DNA from: Candidatus Nitrospira neomarina | GTDB lineage: Bacteria > Nitrospirota > Nitrospiria > Nitrospirales > UBA8639 | Direction of reading: 5' to 3' | NCBI RefSeq assembly: GCF_032051675.1 | Contig: NZ_CP116968.1 | Coordinates: forward strand, 4,581,001-4,645,000 | DNA: 64,000 nucleotides | Shown: positions 45,657 through 55,483 of the stretch, piece after piece | Position numbering within the stretch: position 1 is the first letter of the stretch | Layout of the letters: every line of letters starts with the position of its first letter | Program-made: the position numbers and the translations under genes | The notes under the pieces: generated by a model | Database searches by the model: none | What the model was told of the DNA's origin: nothing | Seen by the model: only the letters and a program-made list of their open reading frames with translations

Positions 45657-46178
45657 ATGGAACACATTATTTCGTTGACGGTAGAGAATAAATTCGGATC
45701 TTTGTCCCGAATAGCGGGCCTCTTCAGCGGGCGAGGGTTTAATATCGAAAGTTTGTCAGTTGCCCCGACGCTGGATCCCTCTGTGTCCATGATGACCTTG
45801 GTCACCAAGGGGGATGATCCGATTATCGAACAAATCCTGAAGCAGCTGAACAAACTCATTGATGTGATTAAAGTCGTTGATATTAGCGAAAGCGAGTTTG
45901 TTGAACGAGAAACTGCACTAATTAAGGTTCATACCCGGCCAGAGGATCGAGCGGAAGCTCTTCGCATTGCGGATATTTTTCGAGCTAATGTTCTGGATTC
46001 CTCTCCTACCAGCTACACCATTGAAGTCACGGGAGATGTGAGGAAAGTCCAGGCGATCATCAATCTCCTACAGCCACTTGGCATCAAAGAGCTGGTACGA
46101 ACCGGCAGGATTGCCATTGGGCGCGAACCGACACGCTCGACACAAACCCAATCCCGACCGCTTGCGAAAGCGAATTAA
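45657..46178 (+). CDS. ilvN: Acetolactate synthase small (regulatory) subunit
   Basis: ACT-domain regulatory subunit that activates IlvB and gives valine feedback inhibition. 173 residues: N-terminal ACT domain (HIISLTVENKFGSLSRIAGLFSGRGFNIESL) and a C-terminal domain (FRANVLDSSPTSYTIEVTGDVRKVQAIINLL). This is the long IlvH-like form rather than the short E. coli IlvN. It lies 21 bp after ilvB and 93 bp before ilvC. Confidence 0.96.
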   Translation: MEHIISLTVENKFGSLSRIAGLFSGRGFNIESLSVAPTLDPSVSMMTLVTKGDDPIIEQILKQLNKLIDVIKVVDISESEFVERETALIKVHTRPEDRAEALRIADIFRANVLDSSPTSYTIEVTGDVRKVQAIINLLQPLGIKELVRTGRIAIGREPTRSTQTQSRPLAKAN

Positions 46179-46271
46179 TCAGGCCAACCAACATCTGCCT
46201 TTAGACTAAGGGGATCCGTCCACCCTGATCGACGGAACGACTAAGGACTATTTTATCTTTATGAGGAGTGC

Positions 46272-47288
46272 ATGATGAAAATTTATTATGAACAAGACGC
46301 AGATCGACAGATTTTAGCCAAAAAAACTGTGGTCGTAGTGGGGTTCGGTAGCCAAGGCCATGCTCATGCCTTGAACATGCGGGATAGTGGTCTTCAAGTG
46401 GTCGTGGGCTGTCGGGAGGGTTCGTCATGGAATAAGGCGGAAGCGGCTGGGTTGAAAGTCATGCCGACTGCGGATGCGGTTAAGAGTGCCGATGTGGTGA
46501 TGCTGTTAGCTCCAGATGAAGCCCAAGCCGCCATTTACAATAAAGATATTGGTCCAAACTTGAAACAGGGAGCCTATCTAGCCTTTGGGCACGGGTTTAA
46601 TATCCATTTTGGGCAAATTCAACCTGCCAGCCACGTGAATGTGTTTATGGTGGCTCCCAAGGGTCCAGGGCATCTGGTCAGGTCGGAATATACCAAGGGG
46701 ACGGGCGTACCGTGTTTGTTAGCCATTCACCAGGATCCCGGCGGGCAGACAACGAAGGTCGGATTGGCCTATGCCTGTGCGATTGGCGGAGCCAGAGCGG
46801 GTGTCATTGAGACATCCTTTCGAGAAGAGACGGAAACGGATCTTTTTGGGGAGCAGGCGGTCTTATGTGGAGGGCTTACCTCCCTGATTCAGGCAGGATT
46901 TGAAACCTTGGTTGAAGCCGGTTATTCGCCTGAAATGGCCTATTTCGAGTGTTTACATGAAGTGAAGCTCATTGTGGATTTGATCTATCAGGGTGGCATT
47001 GCCAATATGCGCTATTCTATTAGCACGACGGCCAAATATGGCGATGTGACACGAGGGCCACGTGTGGTAACCGATGAGACTAAGAAAGTGATGAAAGAGA
47101 TTTTGGGAGAGATCCAAAGCGGTCGATTCGCCAGAGAGTGGGTGCTGGAAAATCAAGCGAACCGGCCCGTGTATAATGCTCTCTTGAGAAGGGGAGAGGA
47201 GCACCCGATTGAAGAGGTCGGTTCACGGTTGCGAGGAATGATGCCATGGCTGCAAAAAGATCAGCTTGTGGATAAACAGAAAAATTGA
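46272..47288 (+). CDS. ilvC: Ketol-acid reductoisomerase
   Basis: Mg- and NAD(P)H-dependent enzyme converting acetolactate to 2,3-dihydroxyisovalerate. The 338 residues make it a class I (short) enzyme. The Rossmann motif is [15 protein letters not shown] and the cofactor-specificity loop reads [15 protein letters not shown]. The metal-binding acids are in [16 protein letters not shown] and the C-terminal knotted domain follows. GAGGAG precedes the ATG at 46272; the next codon is another ATG. It follows ilvN in the BCAA operon. Confidence 0.97.
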   Translation: MMKIYYEQDADRQILAKKTVVVVGFGSQGHAHALNMRDSGLQVVVGCREGSSWNKAEAAGLKVMPTADAVKSADVVMLLAPDEAQAAIYNKDIGPNLKQGAYLAFGHGFNIHFGQIQPASHVNVFMVAPKGPGHLVRSEYTKGTGVPCLLAIHQDPGGQTTKVGLAYACAIGGARAGVIETSFREETETDLFGEQAVLCGGLTSLIQAGFETLVEAGYSPEMAYFECLHEVKLIVDLIYQGGIANMRYSISTTAKYGDVTRGPRVVTDETKKVMKEILGEIQSGRFAREWVLENQANRPVYNALLRRGEEHPIEEVGSRLRGMMPWLQKDQLVDKQKN

Positions 47289-47321
47289 TGAGAAGATTGC
47301 GGGACGTGAGACCCATTCCCA

Positions 47322-47987
47322 ATGGCTGATCAGGCAAAAGGGATTCCTGTTGCCAAAGAAGGCATCCCTTTTATCGCAGGGGGAGGGCTTCTGACGCTTG
47401 GGAGTTGGATGGCCGGATCGGTCTGGCTCACTTGCCTGATGGGATCGTTAACCCTGTTTACAGCCTGGTTTTTTAGAAACCCGGCCAGAACGATTCCTCA
47501 GGGGAAAAACCTCATTGTGTCTCCTGGGGATGGGACGGTGGTAGCGGTGGAAGAGGAATTCGAGCACCGGTTCCTCAAAGAACCCAGTATCAGAATCAGT
47601 ATTTTTTTAAATGTATTCAATGTCCATATTAACCGGATGCCAGCTGCAGGAGTGCTCCAGGATGTCGTCTATGCTCCCGGGAAGTTTTTAGTAGCCAGTC
47701 GTCCGGAGGCATCAGCGGAAAATGAGCAAAATGCGCTGATGCTCAGGCGTTCCGATGGAAAAAAAATTCTGTGCGTCCAAATTGCCGGATTAATTGCCAG
47801 ACGAATTGTCTGTTGGGTCACCCCCGGTGAACGGGTTGAGGCAGGCGAACGGTTTGGACTTATTCGGTTTGGATCTCGGATGGATTTGTATCTTCCTCAC
47901 GATAGTGCCATTCACGTCAAGGTTGGCGAGAAGGTAAAGGGAGGATCGTCCATCGTGGCGGAGCTGCTATGCGTGGAGCCTTCATGA
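47322..47987 (+). CDS. psd: Phosphatidylserine decarboxylase (short proenzyme form)
   Basis: Pyruvoyl enzyme that decarboxylates phosphatidylserine to phosphatidylethanolamine at the inner membrane. 221 residues, with two hydrophobic segments near the N-terminus (residues 16-50). SPGDGTVVAVEE and NVFNVHINRMP carry the conserved Asp and His. Self-cleavage would occur at Gly184-Ser185 in RFGSRMDLYLP. The FGSR form is typical of the short PSD-B group, in contrast to LGST in E. coli. It lies between ilvC (33 bp) and pssA (4-bp overlap), which makes its substrate. Confidence 0.93.
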   Translation: MADQAKGIPVAKEGIPFIAGGGLLTLGSWMAGSVWLTCLMGSLTLFTAWFFRNPARTIPQGKNLIVSPGDGTVVAVEEEFEHRFLKEPSIRISIFLNVFNVHINRMPAAGVLQDVVYAPGKFLVASRPEASAENEQNALMLRRSDGKKILCVQIAGLIARRIVCWVTPGERVEAGERFGLIRFGSRMDLYLPHDSAIHVKVGEKVKGGSSIVAELLCVEPS

Positions 47988-48754
47988 AACAGCCCAAAAA
48001 ACGACGTGTCGTCTATTTAATTCCCAATCTGCTGACCACAGGAAATCTCTTTAGTGGCCTGGCCTCAATCCTGTTTGTCTTTGGAGGAGATTATGGGGCT
48101 GCGGCCATTGCGATCCTTGTGGCGATCGTCTTTGATGTATTGGATGGGACGTCAGCCCGTCTGATGAAAAGTACGAGTGACTTCGGGTTGCAATATGATT
48201 CGTTGGCAGATGTCGTGGCTTTCGGCGTGGCTCCGGGCTTGCTGATGTATTCGTGGGCGCTGAGTGGTCCGAAGATGTTGGGCGCGGCGGTGATGTTTGC
48301 CTTTGTCGCATGTGGTGCCCTGCGTCTGGCCAGGCATAACGTTTTGGCGACAACAGGTGGAGACGGCAAGCCGTTTACCGGGCTCCCTATTCCCGGTGCA
48401 GCAGGGGTAATGGCCACGTTGGTAATTTTTGATCAGCATGTTGCGCCGTTAGGGGAGAAGGTGAAGCCTATTCTTGGGATTATCTTGACCCTGGTGCTGG
48501 CGTTTCTCATGGTGAGTACGTTTCGTTATCGTAGTCTGAAAGAATTGAAAACGCAGGAGCACCACCACTTTAATTATTTGGTGTATGCAGTCCTCATTCT
48601 CATGGCGGTCTTAGCGTATCCACAGGCGATGCTATTTGTCGTGTTTGCAGCCTATGCGCTTTCGGGCGTATTGGAGCAAGGCTGGAAGCTGGTGGCAGGT
48701 ATGATGGGAAAAAAGCCGGGAGAAGAGGTTAGGCCGGATGGACTCCATAAATGA
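47984..48754 (+). CDS. pssA: CDP-diacylglycerol-serine O-phosphatidyltransferase
   Basis: Integral membrane CDP-alcohol phosphotransferase that makes phosphatidylserine. About 256 residues with seven or eight hydrophobic helices. The catalytic motif DGTSARLMKSTSDFGLQYDSLAD fits D-G-x2-A-R-x8-G-x3-D-x3-D. The frame begins at 47969, but ATG 47984 overlaps the psd stop by 4 bp (ATGA) and has GGAG 7 nt upstream, so I chose it. The pair psd-pssA gives the PS-to-PE pathway in one translationally coupled unit. Confidence 0.94.
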   Translation: MKQPKKRRVVYLIPNLLTTGNLFSGLASILFVFGGDYGAAAIAILVAIVFDVLDGTSARLMKSTSDFGLQYDSLADVVAFGVAPGLLMYSWALSGPKMLGAAVMFAFVACGALRLARHNVLATTGGDGKPFTGLPIPGAAGVMATLVIFDQHVAPLGEKVKPILGIILTLVLAFLMVSTFRYRSLKELKTQEHHHFNYLVYAVLILMAVLAYPQAMLFVVFAAYALSGVLEQGWKLVAGMMGKKPGEEVRPDGLHK

Positions 48755-48816
48755 ATGATCCGCCATGCAGAGGAGAAGGGGCGTTAGTTGAAGACCAAAT
48801 GTGGGGGTAATGTGCC

Positions 48817-50364
48817 ATGACACGGATGATTCGAATTTTTGATACCACCTTGCGGGATGGAGAGCAGTCTCCTGGCGCGAGCATGAACATCGAAGAAAAA
48901 ATCCTCGTGGCGAAGCAATTAGCCCGGTTAAATGTAGATATTATCGAAGCCGGTTTTGCGTTCAGTTCTCCTGGTGATTTTGAAGCGATTCATCGTATTG
49001 CCCAGGAAGTGGAAGGTCCGGTTATTTGCAGTCTGGCCCGGGCGAAACCGGAAGATATAGACCGGGCTTGGGAGGCACTCAAAGGCGCACCCAAATGCCG
49101 AATTCATACGTTTTTGTCTTCTTCGGATATCCACCTGAAACATCAATTTCGTATGACCAGGGACGAAGCCCTTAAGAGGGCAGTGGAGATGGTTCGCCAT
49201 GCCCGGGGGTATGTTGAGGACGTGGAATATTCTCCCATGGATGCCACTCGCTCCGATTTGACCTATCTCTGTGAAGTGGTGGAAGCCGTAGTGGAGGCTG
49301 GAGCGGGAACGGTGAACATTCCGGATACGGTGGGGTATACCACTCCCGAGGAGTTTGGAAAGATTATTCGGACATTAAGAGAGCGAGTCCGGGGGATGGA
49401 GACGGCCATTATTTCCGTCCATTGCCATAACGACTTGGGGTTAGCTGTCGCAAATTCCATGGCCGCCATATATGCGGGAGCAGGGCAGGTGGAATGTACG
49501 ATCAACGGGATTGGTGAACGAGCCGGCAATGCGTCGTTAGAAGAAATCGCGATGGGACTCCGTACGCGTACCGATTTTTACCAGTCCGATACCAACATAC
49601 GCACGGAGGAAATCTCCAAAGCCAGTCGGTTGGTCAGCAATATCACTGGAATGGTGGTTCAGCCCAATAAAGCGATTGTGGGTGCCAATGCCTTTGCGCA
49701 TACGTCCGGTATTCATCAGGACGGGTTGCTCAAGGACAAAAGTACTTATGAGATCATGCGTCCGGAATCAGTCGGATTAACTCAAAGTCGGTTGGTGATG
49801 GGCAAATTGTCCGGTCGGCATGCCTTTCGTGAAGAACTGGCGAATCTGGGGTACACCCTTTCTGATCAGGAATTGCAAGAAGCCTTTGAACGCTTTAAGC
49901 GTCTGGCGGATCAAAAGAAGGAATTATTTGAAGAAGATCTGGAAACAATCGTCAATAAGGCAATCACCAAAGTTCCTGAGCGCTATGCCTTAAAGGGGTT
50001 GCATGTGGAAAGTGGCCTGGATCAGCGCCCGTCCGCAATGGTGGAATTGATGATGGATGGGCGAATTGCGAAACTGACGGGTACGGGTGATGGACCGGTG
50101 GATGCGGTGTACCGGACCATTGCGGCCCTGACTGAAACGAAAAGTCTTCTTCGTGCCTATATCGTGAAGGCGATTACAGGTGGTACCGATGCCCAGGGAG
50201 AAGTGTCGGTCCGCGTCGAGGAAAATAGTGAAACCGTTACCGGTCACGGATCAGATACGGATATTATTCTTGCTTCTGCCCAGGCCTACCTCAATGCGCT
50301 CAATAAATTGGCGGATTTGGCGGAACGGCATGCCAGAGCCGAACAAAAAATCGGGTTGTGTTGA
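48817..50364 (+). CDS. leuA: 2-isopropylmalate synthase
   Basis: First committed enzyme of leucine synthesis, condensing acetyl-CoA with 2-oxoisovalerate. 515 residues. The TIM barrel begins FDTTLRDGEQSPGASM; the metal-binding His pair is in ISVHCHNDLGLAVANS; GNASLEEIAMGLRTR follows. The C-terminal LeuA allosteric domain (about 390-515) binds leucine. The length and presence of this domain indicate a feedback-sensitive synthase. Citramalate synthase is a less likely alternative. It lies 62 bp after pssA and 149 bp before leuB. Confidence 0.96.
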   Translation: MTRMIRIFDTTLRDGEQSPGASMNIEEKILVAKQLARLNVDIIEAGFAFSSPGDFEAIHRIAQEVEGPVICSLARAKPEDIDRAWEALKGAPKCRIHTFLSSSDIHLKHQFRMTRDEALKRAVEMVRHARGYVEDVEYSPMDATRSDLTYLCEVVEAVVEAGAGTVNIPDTVGYTTPEEFGKIIRTLRERVRGMETAIISVHCHNDLGLAVANSMAAIYAGAGQVECTINGIGERAGNASLEEIAMGLRTRTDFYQSDTNIRTEEISKASRLVSNITGMVVQPNKAIVGANAFAHTSGIHQDGLLKDKSTYEIMRPESVGLTQSRLVMGKLSGRHAFREELANLGYTLSDQELQEAFERFKRLADQKKELFEEDLETIVNKAITKVPERYALKGLHVESGLDQRPSAMVELMMDGRIAKLTGTGDGPVDAVYRTIAALTETKSLLRAYIVKAITGGTDAQGEVSVRVEENSETVTGHGSDTDIILASAQAYLNALNKLADLAERHARAEQKIGLC

Positions 50365-50513
50365 AGAAGGCGTTCCCTTCATCTCAGTCAATGAGCTACT
50401 GATATCCTGCCATTTTCTTCTTCCATGGGTGTGTGCTTTCTCTCAGACCGTTTAGGATGCGCGTTTATCGCCGGAATCAAACCAAATATGTTCATAATAC
50501 TATTGGGGGAATC

Positions 50514-51587
50514 ATGAAGAAACGGATTGCCGTATTGCCGGGTGATGGGATCGGGCCTGAAATCATGCCACAAGCGATTCGGGTTCTCGAGGCCATTGGA
50601 CAGAAGTGTGGGCATCAATTTACCTTTACCTATGGGCAGGTTGGCGGGGAGGCGATTGACGCGACGGGCTTTCCATTACCGGCCGAGACCCTGAAATTGG
50701 CTCAATCGAGTGATGCCGTCCTTTTGGGAGCTGTGGGGGGCCCGAAGTGGGAAGGCCTCGAGTATGAGCGGCGGCCGGAGCGAGCTTTACTCGGGTTGCG
50801 AGAACAGCTTGGGCTTTTCGCTAACCTCCGACCGGCCAAAATGTATTCAGCGTTGGTAGGGGCGTCCAGTCTCAAGCCTGAAGTCGTGGCAGGTATAGAT
50901 ATTCTGGTTGTTCGGGAATTGACCGGTGGGATTTATTTTGGCAAACCGAAAGGCATTGAACAAACGGCGACAGGACATCGGGGATTCAATACCGAAGTCT
51001 ACACGACGGAGGAAATCCGACGGATCGCGGAAGTGGCTTTTCAGGCAGCCCGGAAGCGGCGTGGCCTTGTTCACTCAATCGATAAGGCCAACGTGCTGGA
51101 GTCGTCCGAGCTCTGGCGGCGAGAAGTGATCAAGGTGCATCAGGACTTTCAAGATGTGGAATTGCGTCACATGTATGTCGATAACTGTGCTATGCAACTC
51201 GTTCGCTATCCGAAGCAATTCGACGTGGTGGTGACGACCAATTTGTTCGGGGATATTCTGAGTGATGAAGCGGCGATGCTGACCGGGTCGATAGGCATGC
51301 TCCCTTCTGCCAGCGTCGGAGCGACAGTGGGGATGTTTGAACCTATCCATGGAAGCGCTCCGGATATTGCGGGAAAAAACATCGCCAATCCTATTGGGAC
51401 CATTGCTTCCGCCGCCATGATGTTGTGCTATGCGTTCGAATTGACGAACGAAGCCGAGATGATTGAATCCGCTATCCAAACGACTCTAGACCAGGGATAC
51501 CGCACGAAAGATATTGAGAGTCACGGGTGTATGCTGGTTGGAACCGCTGAAATGGGCGATCACATCGTAACGCAGTTAGGACACTAA
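50514..51587 (+). CDS. leuB: 3-isopropylmalate dehydrogenase
   Basis: NAD-dependent oxidative decarboxylase of leucine synthesis, 357 residues. The frame is open from 50433, but GGGGGA lies just before ATG 50514, where the family start ([26 protein letters not shown]) begins. Other signatures are [12 protein letters not shown], the [13 protein letters not shown] active-site Lys-Asp region, and [22 protein letters not shown] near the NAD site. leuC and leuD are not in the window, so the isomerase must be elsewhere. Confidence 0.97.
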   Translation: MKKRIAVLPGDGIGPEIMPQAIRVLEAIGQKCGHQFTFTYGQVGGEAIDATGFPLPAETLKLAQSSDAVLLGAVGGPKWEGLEYERRPERALLGLREQLGLFANLRPAKMYSALVGASSLKPEVVAGIDILVVRELTGGIYFGKPKGIEQTATGHRGFNTEVYTTEEIRRIAEVAFQAARKRRGLVHSIDKANVLESSELWRREVIKVHQDFQDVELRHMYVDNCAMQLVRYPKQFDVVVTTNLFGDILSDEAAMLTGSIGMLPSASVGATVGMFEPIHGSAPDIAGKNIANPIGTIASAAMMLCYAFELTNEAEMIESAIQTTLDQGYRTKDIESHGCMLVGTAEMGDHIVTQLGH

Positions 51588-51591
51588 TCAG

Positions 51592-52806
51592 ATGATTGGG
51601 CAAGGACAGAGTGGGCAGATTCTTACGATAGCGGGAACGGGGGAGCCCGGATATGAGGGCGATGGACAGCTGGGGACTCAAGCGGTCCTGAATGAACCCA
51701 AAAATGTGTGCTTTGACGCTGAAGGCAACCTCCTGATTGCCGATTCAGAAAATCATGTCATTCGCCGTTTGCGGCATTCGACCGGTGTCATCGAAACGAT
51801 AGCCGGGTTTATGGTCATGCGACGCGCCGGAGGAGAAAATCCACAGTCTCCGACATCATCTCCAACTTCTCACGTCGAAGGGGAGATTGATCCTCTTGCG
51901 GATGTGGATGAGATTCCTGGCCAGGCCTACTCTCAAACGCCTGATTTGAGTGGAACGGTGCGCTACATAGTTGGACGGGGGATGGGCAAAGATCGGTTTG
52001 CGGGAGATGGGACCTTGGCCACAAAAGCACAATTAAATTTTCCCTCTGCCGTCGCCGTTGATGCGGCAGGTAATCTCTTTATTGCCGATACGTGGAACCA
52101 CCGCATTCGGCGTGTAGATTCCAAAACGGGGATAATCCAGACCGTAGCCGGGACCGGCCAGGCAAAGTGGACGGGGGACGGCGGTCCAGGAGCTTCCGCT
52201 TCCTTGAATGAACCGGTGGCATTAGTCGTGGATGGTACGCGACTCTATATTGCCGATCAGAGTAATAATCGCATCCGTATGCTGGATTTGGAATCGGGTG
52301 TCCTTACAACCATCGCAGGAACCGGAGAGTCCGGATATACGGGGGATGGCATGCCTGCGATTGAGTCTGCGCTTGCGGGACCCAGCGGGTTGGCACTGGA
52401 TCGCTATGGAAATCTCTATATTGCCGATACTTTTAATGGCCGTATTCGAATGCTTGATCATCGCACAGGGATTCTGTCCACGGTGGCGGGGGATGGCGCC
52501 GAGTTTCGCTACGAGCGTGGGGCAAATGAACAATCTCAGGCGTTGGCCAGACCTTATGGCATCGCGATAACACCACAAGGCCATGTGCTTATCACGGATT
52601 CCGATCATCACTTAATCCGGAAGTGGGATGCCGTCAATAAAGAAATGACTCTGGTCGCCGGCAATGGCCAATCGACATGGGCTGGTGATGGAGGCCCGTC
52701 TTCGAATAGTAGCCTCAGTTTTCCGTTTGGTGTGGCTGTTGACGCCTTGGGCAATATTGCGATTGCCGATACCTTTAATCATCGCATCCGCTATATTCCC
52801 GTCTAA
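51592..52806 (+). CDS. NHL-repeat beta-propeller protein
   Basis: 404 residues, nearly all NHL repeats of about 55 residues. The repeating core is LxxPxGVAVDxxGNLFIADTxNHRIRxxD followed by TVAGTGxxGxxGDGxxAxxAxLN. Six units are clear, so it should fold as a six-bladed propeller. A polar insert (about residues 80-115, Ser/Pro/Glu-rich) interrupts the first blades. No signal peptide is seen, so it is probably cytoplasmic or non-classically exported. It begins 4 bp after leuB and is translated with it, but its function is not known. Confidence 0.85.
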   Translation: MIGQGQSGQILTIAGTGEPGYEGDGQLGTQAVLNEPKNVCFDAEGNLLIADSENHVIRRLRHSTGVIETIAGFMVMRRAGGENPQSPTSSPTSHVEGEIDPLADVDEIPGQAYSQTPDLSGTVRYIVGRGMGKDRFAGDGTLATKAQLNFPSAVAVDAAGNLFIADTWNHRIRRVDSKTGIIQTVAGTGQAKWTGDGGPGASASLNEPVALVVDGTRLYIADQSNNRIRMLDLESGVLTTIAGTGESGYTGDGMPAIESALAGPSGLALDRYGNLYIADTFNGRIRMLDHRTGILSTVAGDGAEFRYERGANEQSQALARPYGIAITPQGHVLITDSDHHLIRKWDAVNKEMTLVAGNGQSTWAGDGGPSSNSSLSFPFGVAVDALGNIAIADTFNHRIRYIPV

Positions 52807-52980
52807 GAAGAATCCCAGAGGCCATCAGGGGGTATCAGAATTTTCGGCCTCGGGCCTGGGTTGGAATGCTCTCCGGCGATGGGTTTCCCTTTCGTCTTTT
52901 TTGAGTCAAGGATTTTGAACTGATAGGATGTGTCTACTACTGAATGCCATCCGTGTTTTTCTTGAGGGAGTGCGCCTGAC

Positions 52981-53994
52981 ATGATAAAGAAAAAATCGGC
53001 CTATACGGTTGCTGTGGTGGGAGCAACCGGTGCTGTTGGTACGGAAATGATCCAGGTCCTGGAAGAACGGGATTTTCCTGTCGAGGCATTAGTCCCGCTG
53101 GCCTCCGCCCGGTCCGAAGGCAATGAGGTGATGTTTCACGGTCAGACCCTTTCCGTCAAGGTGCTGGAGCACAACTCGTTCGTGGGAGTGGATGTGGCCT
53201 TGTTTTCGGCAGGAGCCGGTGTCAGCAAAGAGTTCGGTCCAATGGCTGTAAAAGCTGGAGCCGTGGTGGTGGACAATAGTTCCGCATGGAGGATGGACCC
53301 CAACGTACCACTCGTGGTGCCTGAGGTGAATGTCCATGCTCTTTCGGGACATCGGGGGCTGATTGCTAATCCCAATTGTTCCACCATTCAAATGGTCGTG
53401 GCTTTGAAGCCGCTGCATGATGCAGTCCAAATCAAACGGATTATTGTCACGACATTTCAATCCGTGTCCGGAACCGGCAAGGATGCGATGGAAGAGTTGA
53501 TTGATCAGTCCCGGCAACTACTCAGTTTTGGAGAAGCCAAAGTGTCGGTCTATCCGCATCAAATTGCCTTTAATTGTTTGCCACATATTGATGATTTTTT
53601 ACCGAATGGGTACACCAAAGAAGAAATGAAAATGGTCAACGAAACCCGGAAAATTCTGGGTGAATCGATGTTGCCGATTACGGCAACGACGGTCAGGGTC
53701 CCGGTCTTCATCTGCCATGCGGAATCCGTGAATATTGAAACTGAGCAAAAGCTGACCGCCAATGACGCACGAGCGATACTGTCTGCCGCTCCGGGCATTC
53801 AGGTCTACGATGATCCCAGTCGCAATTTGTATCCTCTACCGATCGATGTGGTGGGAACTGATGCGGTATTTGTGGGACGGGTAAGGGAAGATGAATCGGT
53901 GACTCATGGATTGAATCTGTGGATTGTGGCGGATAATTTGCGAAAAGGTGCCGCGCTCAACGCCGTACAAATCGCCGAGGAACTTATCCGGTAA
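52981..53994 (+). CDS. asd: Aspartate-semialdehyde dehydrogenase
   Basis: NADPH-dependent enzyme reducing aspartyl phosphate to the semialdehyde in Lys, Met, Thr and diaminopimelate synthesis. 337 residues: Rossmann motif VVGATGAVGTEMIQVLEER, FSAGAGVSKEF, the catalytic Cys133 in ANPNCSTIQM, and the His in VFICHAESVNIE. The length fits the usual bacterial type. A 174-bp gap separates it from the NHL gene, so it may have its own promoter. Confidence 0.97.
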   Translation: MIKKKSAYTVAVVGATGAVGTEMIQVLEERDFPVEALVPLASARSEGNEVMFHGQTLSVKVLEHNSFVGVDVALFSAGAGVSKEFGPMAVKAGAVVVDNSSAWRMDPNVPLVVPEVNVHALSGHRGLIANPNCSTIQMVVALKPLHDAVQIKRIIVTTFQSVSGTGKDAMEELIDQSRQLLSFGEAKVSVYPHQIAFNCLPHIDDFLPNGYTKEEMKMVNETRKILGESMLPITATTVRVPVFICHAESVNIETEQKLTANDARAILSAAPGIQVYDDPSRNLYPLPIDVVGTDAVFVGRVREDESVTHGLNLWIVADNLRKGAALNAVQIAEELIR

Positions 53995-54009
53995 TGCGTG
54001 AGAGTCGAC

Positions 54010-54249
54010 ATGATGAGTGGAGTGGGAAAAGCTCTGATGCTGTTGGGGACTATCCTCCTGGTGCTGGGGGGAATAATTTGGGTCTGGGGGAAATGGTCTG
54101 ACGGTGAGGGCGGCTTGGGCTGGCTTGGCCGGTTACCCGGCGATTTTATCATCAAGCGGGATCATGTGACGTTTTACTTTCCTCTTGCGACCAGTCTCAT
54201 TCTCAGTGTGGTGGGAAGTGTGATCTTTTATCTTTTCTTCCGGCGGTAG
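54010..54249 (+). CDS. DUF2905 family small membrane protein
   Basis: 79 residues with two transmembrane helices, GKALMLLGTILLVLGGIIWVWG and FPLATSLILSVVGSVIFYLFF. Between them is the DUF2905 signature GRLPGDFIIKRDHVTFYFP. The function of the family is unknown; members often sit beside queA or ruvB genes, and queA is two genes downstream here. An in-frame GTG at 53998 is also possible. It is 9 bp before the SpoIID-like gene. Confidence 0.85.
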   Translation: MMSGVGKALMLLGTILLVLGGIIWVWGKWSDGEGGLGWLGRLPGDFIIKRDHVTFYFPLATSLILSVVGSVIFYLFFRR

Positions 54250-54258
54250 GCAAGAGTT

Positions 54259-55455
54259 ATGGCATGTGTGACACGTCGCGTCGCCCTAGGTCTACTCCTT
54301 GTGAGTGGGGTGATGTTGTATTCTCCGGTCATTTGGGCGAATGAACCGGTTATTCGCGTGGGGCTTGTCCAGGCTGCTCAGGTTCTTTCCATTCAATCTG
54401 CGGATTCGTTTTCCCTCCTCCTGCCTTCCGGGAAAAGATTTCATGCTTCAGGTCAAGTGACTGTTCGAAGGCGAGGTGCTGGTCTTCTTCTCAATGACCG
54501 TGTCGTGACTGAGTCGAGTTTGCGGATTGAAGGATCCACAGGGACCTATCAGGTACGAGTGGAGACGAAGAACGGAAAGGGTGCCCTCAACAATTCACGG
54601 CCAGTTTGGGTGGTTCGCGGTCCGCTTGAAATTCGATTGGACCCATCCGGATTCACCTTAATTAATTGGGTTGAACTTGAATCGTATGTCGCAGGCGTAG
54701 TTTCGGGGGAAGTCGGGGCCAAGTGGCCCTTGGAGGCCCTGAAAGCACAAGCCGTTGCGGCCAGAACCTATGTGTTGTACAAAAAAGTTGAAAACCAATT
54801 GCAATCCTTCGATGTCGTCGCCGGTGTGCAAGATCAAGTCTATCATGGCCATTCCGTACAAGCTGAATCCGTGCTTCAGGCCGTTAAAGCCACCAGGGGC
54901 CAAGTGGTGACGTATGAAAATCGCCCCATCTTTGCAGCCTATTCGTCGACGGCAGCTGGTCCCACTGAGGATGCGTTGTATGTGTGGGCACTGGATCTTC
55001 CCTATCTCAAAGGTGTCGACTGCCCGTTTGACGAGCAGGCCCCACGCTATGATTGGCGCACATCATTTACGTTCGACTTTCTTGAGCAGCAACTGCTCAC
55101 AGAGGGGTATGACGTTGGCAACATTGCAACCTTTACGCCCTATACTTTTACGCCATCGGGTCGTGTTGATCGTGTGCGCCTGCTCCATTCACGTGGAGAA
55201 ATTATTCTGCGTGGCCAGGACTTGCGACGAGTTGTGGGATACTCCAAAATTTTCAGCACCCAGTTTTCCATCGAATCATTGGGTCAGGAAGTGGTCGTGG
55301 TGGGTCATGGGGCGGGACATGCGGTAGGAATGTGCCAGTGGGGTATGCGCGAGATGGCCGAGTTAGGGTATGACTACCAATCGATTATCCGACATTATTA
55401 CCCCCACACGATACTTCTTCCTATTGACCGTGTACTCTTCACGGCTGTCGACTAA
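54259..55455 (+). CDS. SpoIID/LytB domain-containing exported protein
   Basis: 398 residues with an N-terminal signal peptide (VALGLLLVSGVMLYSPVIWA). A mostly beta N-terminal region (about 30-125) is followed by the SpoIID domain: ELESYVAGVVSGEVGAKWPLEALKAQAVAARTYVL, the YSSTAAGPTEDA motif, and the C-terminal GHGAGHAVGMCQWGMREMA. SpoIID of Bacillus is a lytic transglycosylase, so a peptidoglycan-remodelling role in the periplasm is likely. In non-spore-formers the substrate is unknown. It lies between DUF2905 and queA in the same direction. Confidence 0.9.
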   Translation: MACVTRRVALGLLLVSGVMLYSPVIWANEPVIRVGLVQAAQVLSIQSADSFSLLLPSGKRFHASGQVTVRRRGAGLLLNDRVVTESSLRIEGSTGTYQVRVETKNGKGALNNSRPVWVVRGPLEIRLDPSGFTLINWVELESYVAGVVSGEVGAKWPLEALKAQAVAARTYVLYKKVENQLQSFDVVAGVQDQVYHGHSVQAESVLQAVKATRGQVVTYENRPIFAAYSSTAAGPTEDALYVWALDLPYLKGVDCPFDEQAPRYDWRTSFTFDFLEQQLLTEGYDVGNIATFTPYTFTPSGRVDRVRLLHSRGEIILRGQDLRRVVGYSKIFSTQFSIESLGQEVVVVGHGAGHAVGMCQWGMREMAELGYDYQSIIRHYYPHTILLPIDRVLFTAVD

Positions 55456-55483
55456 TTCTTTTACTTTCTTTTCTTGCCTGGTC

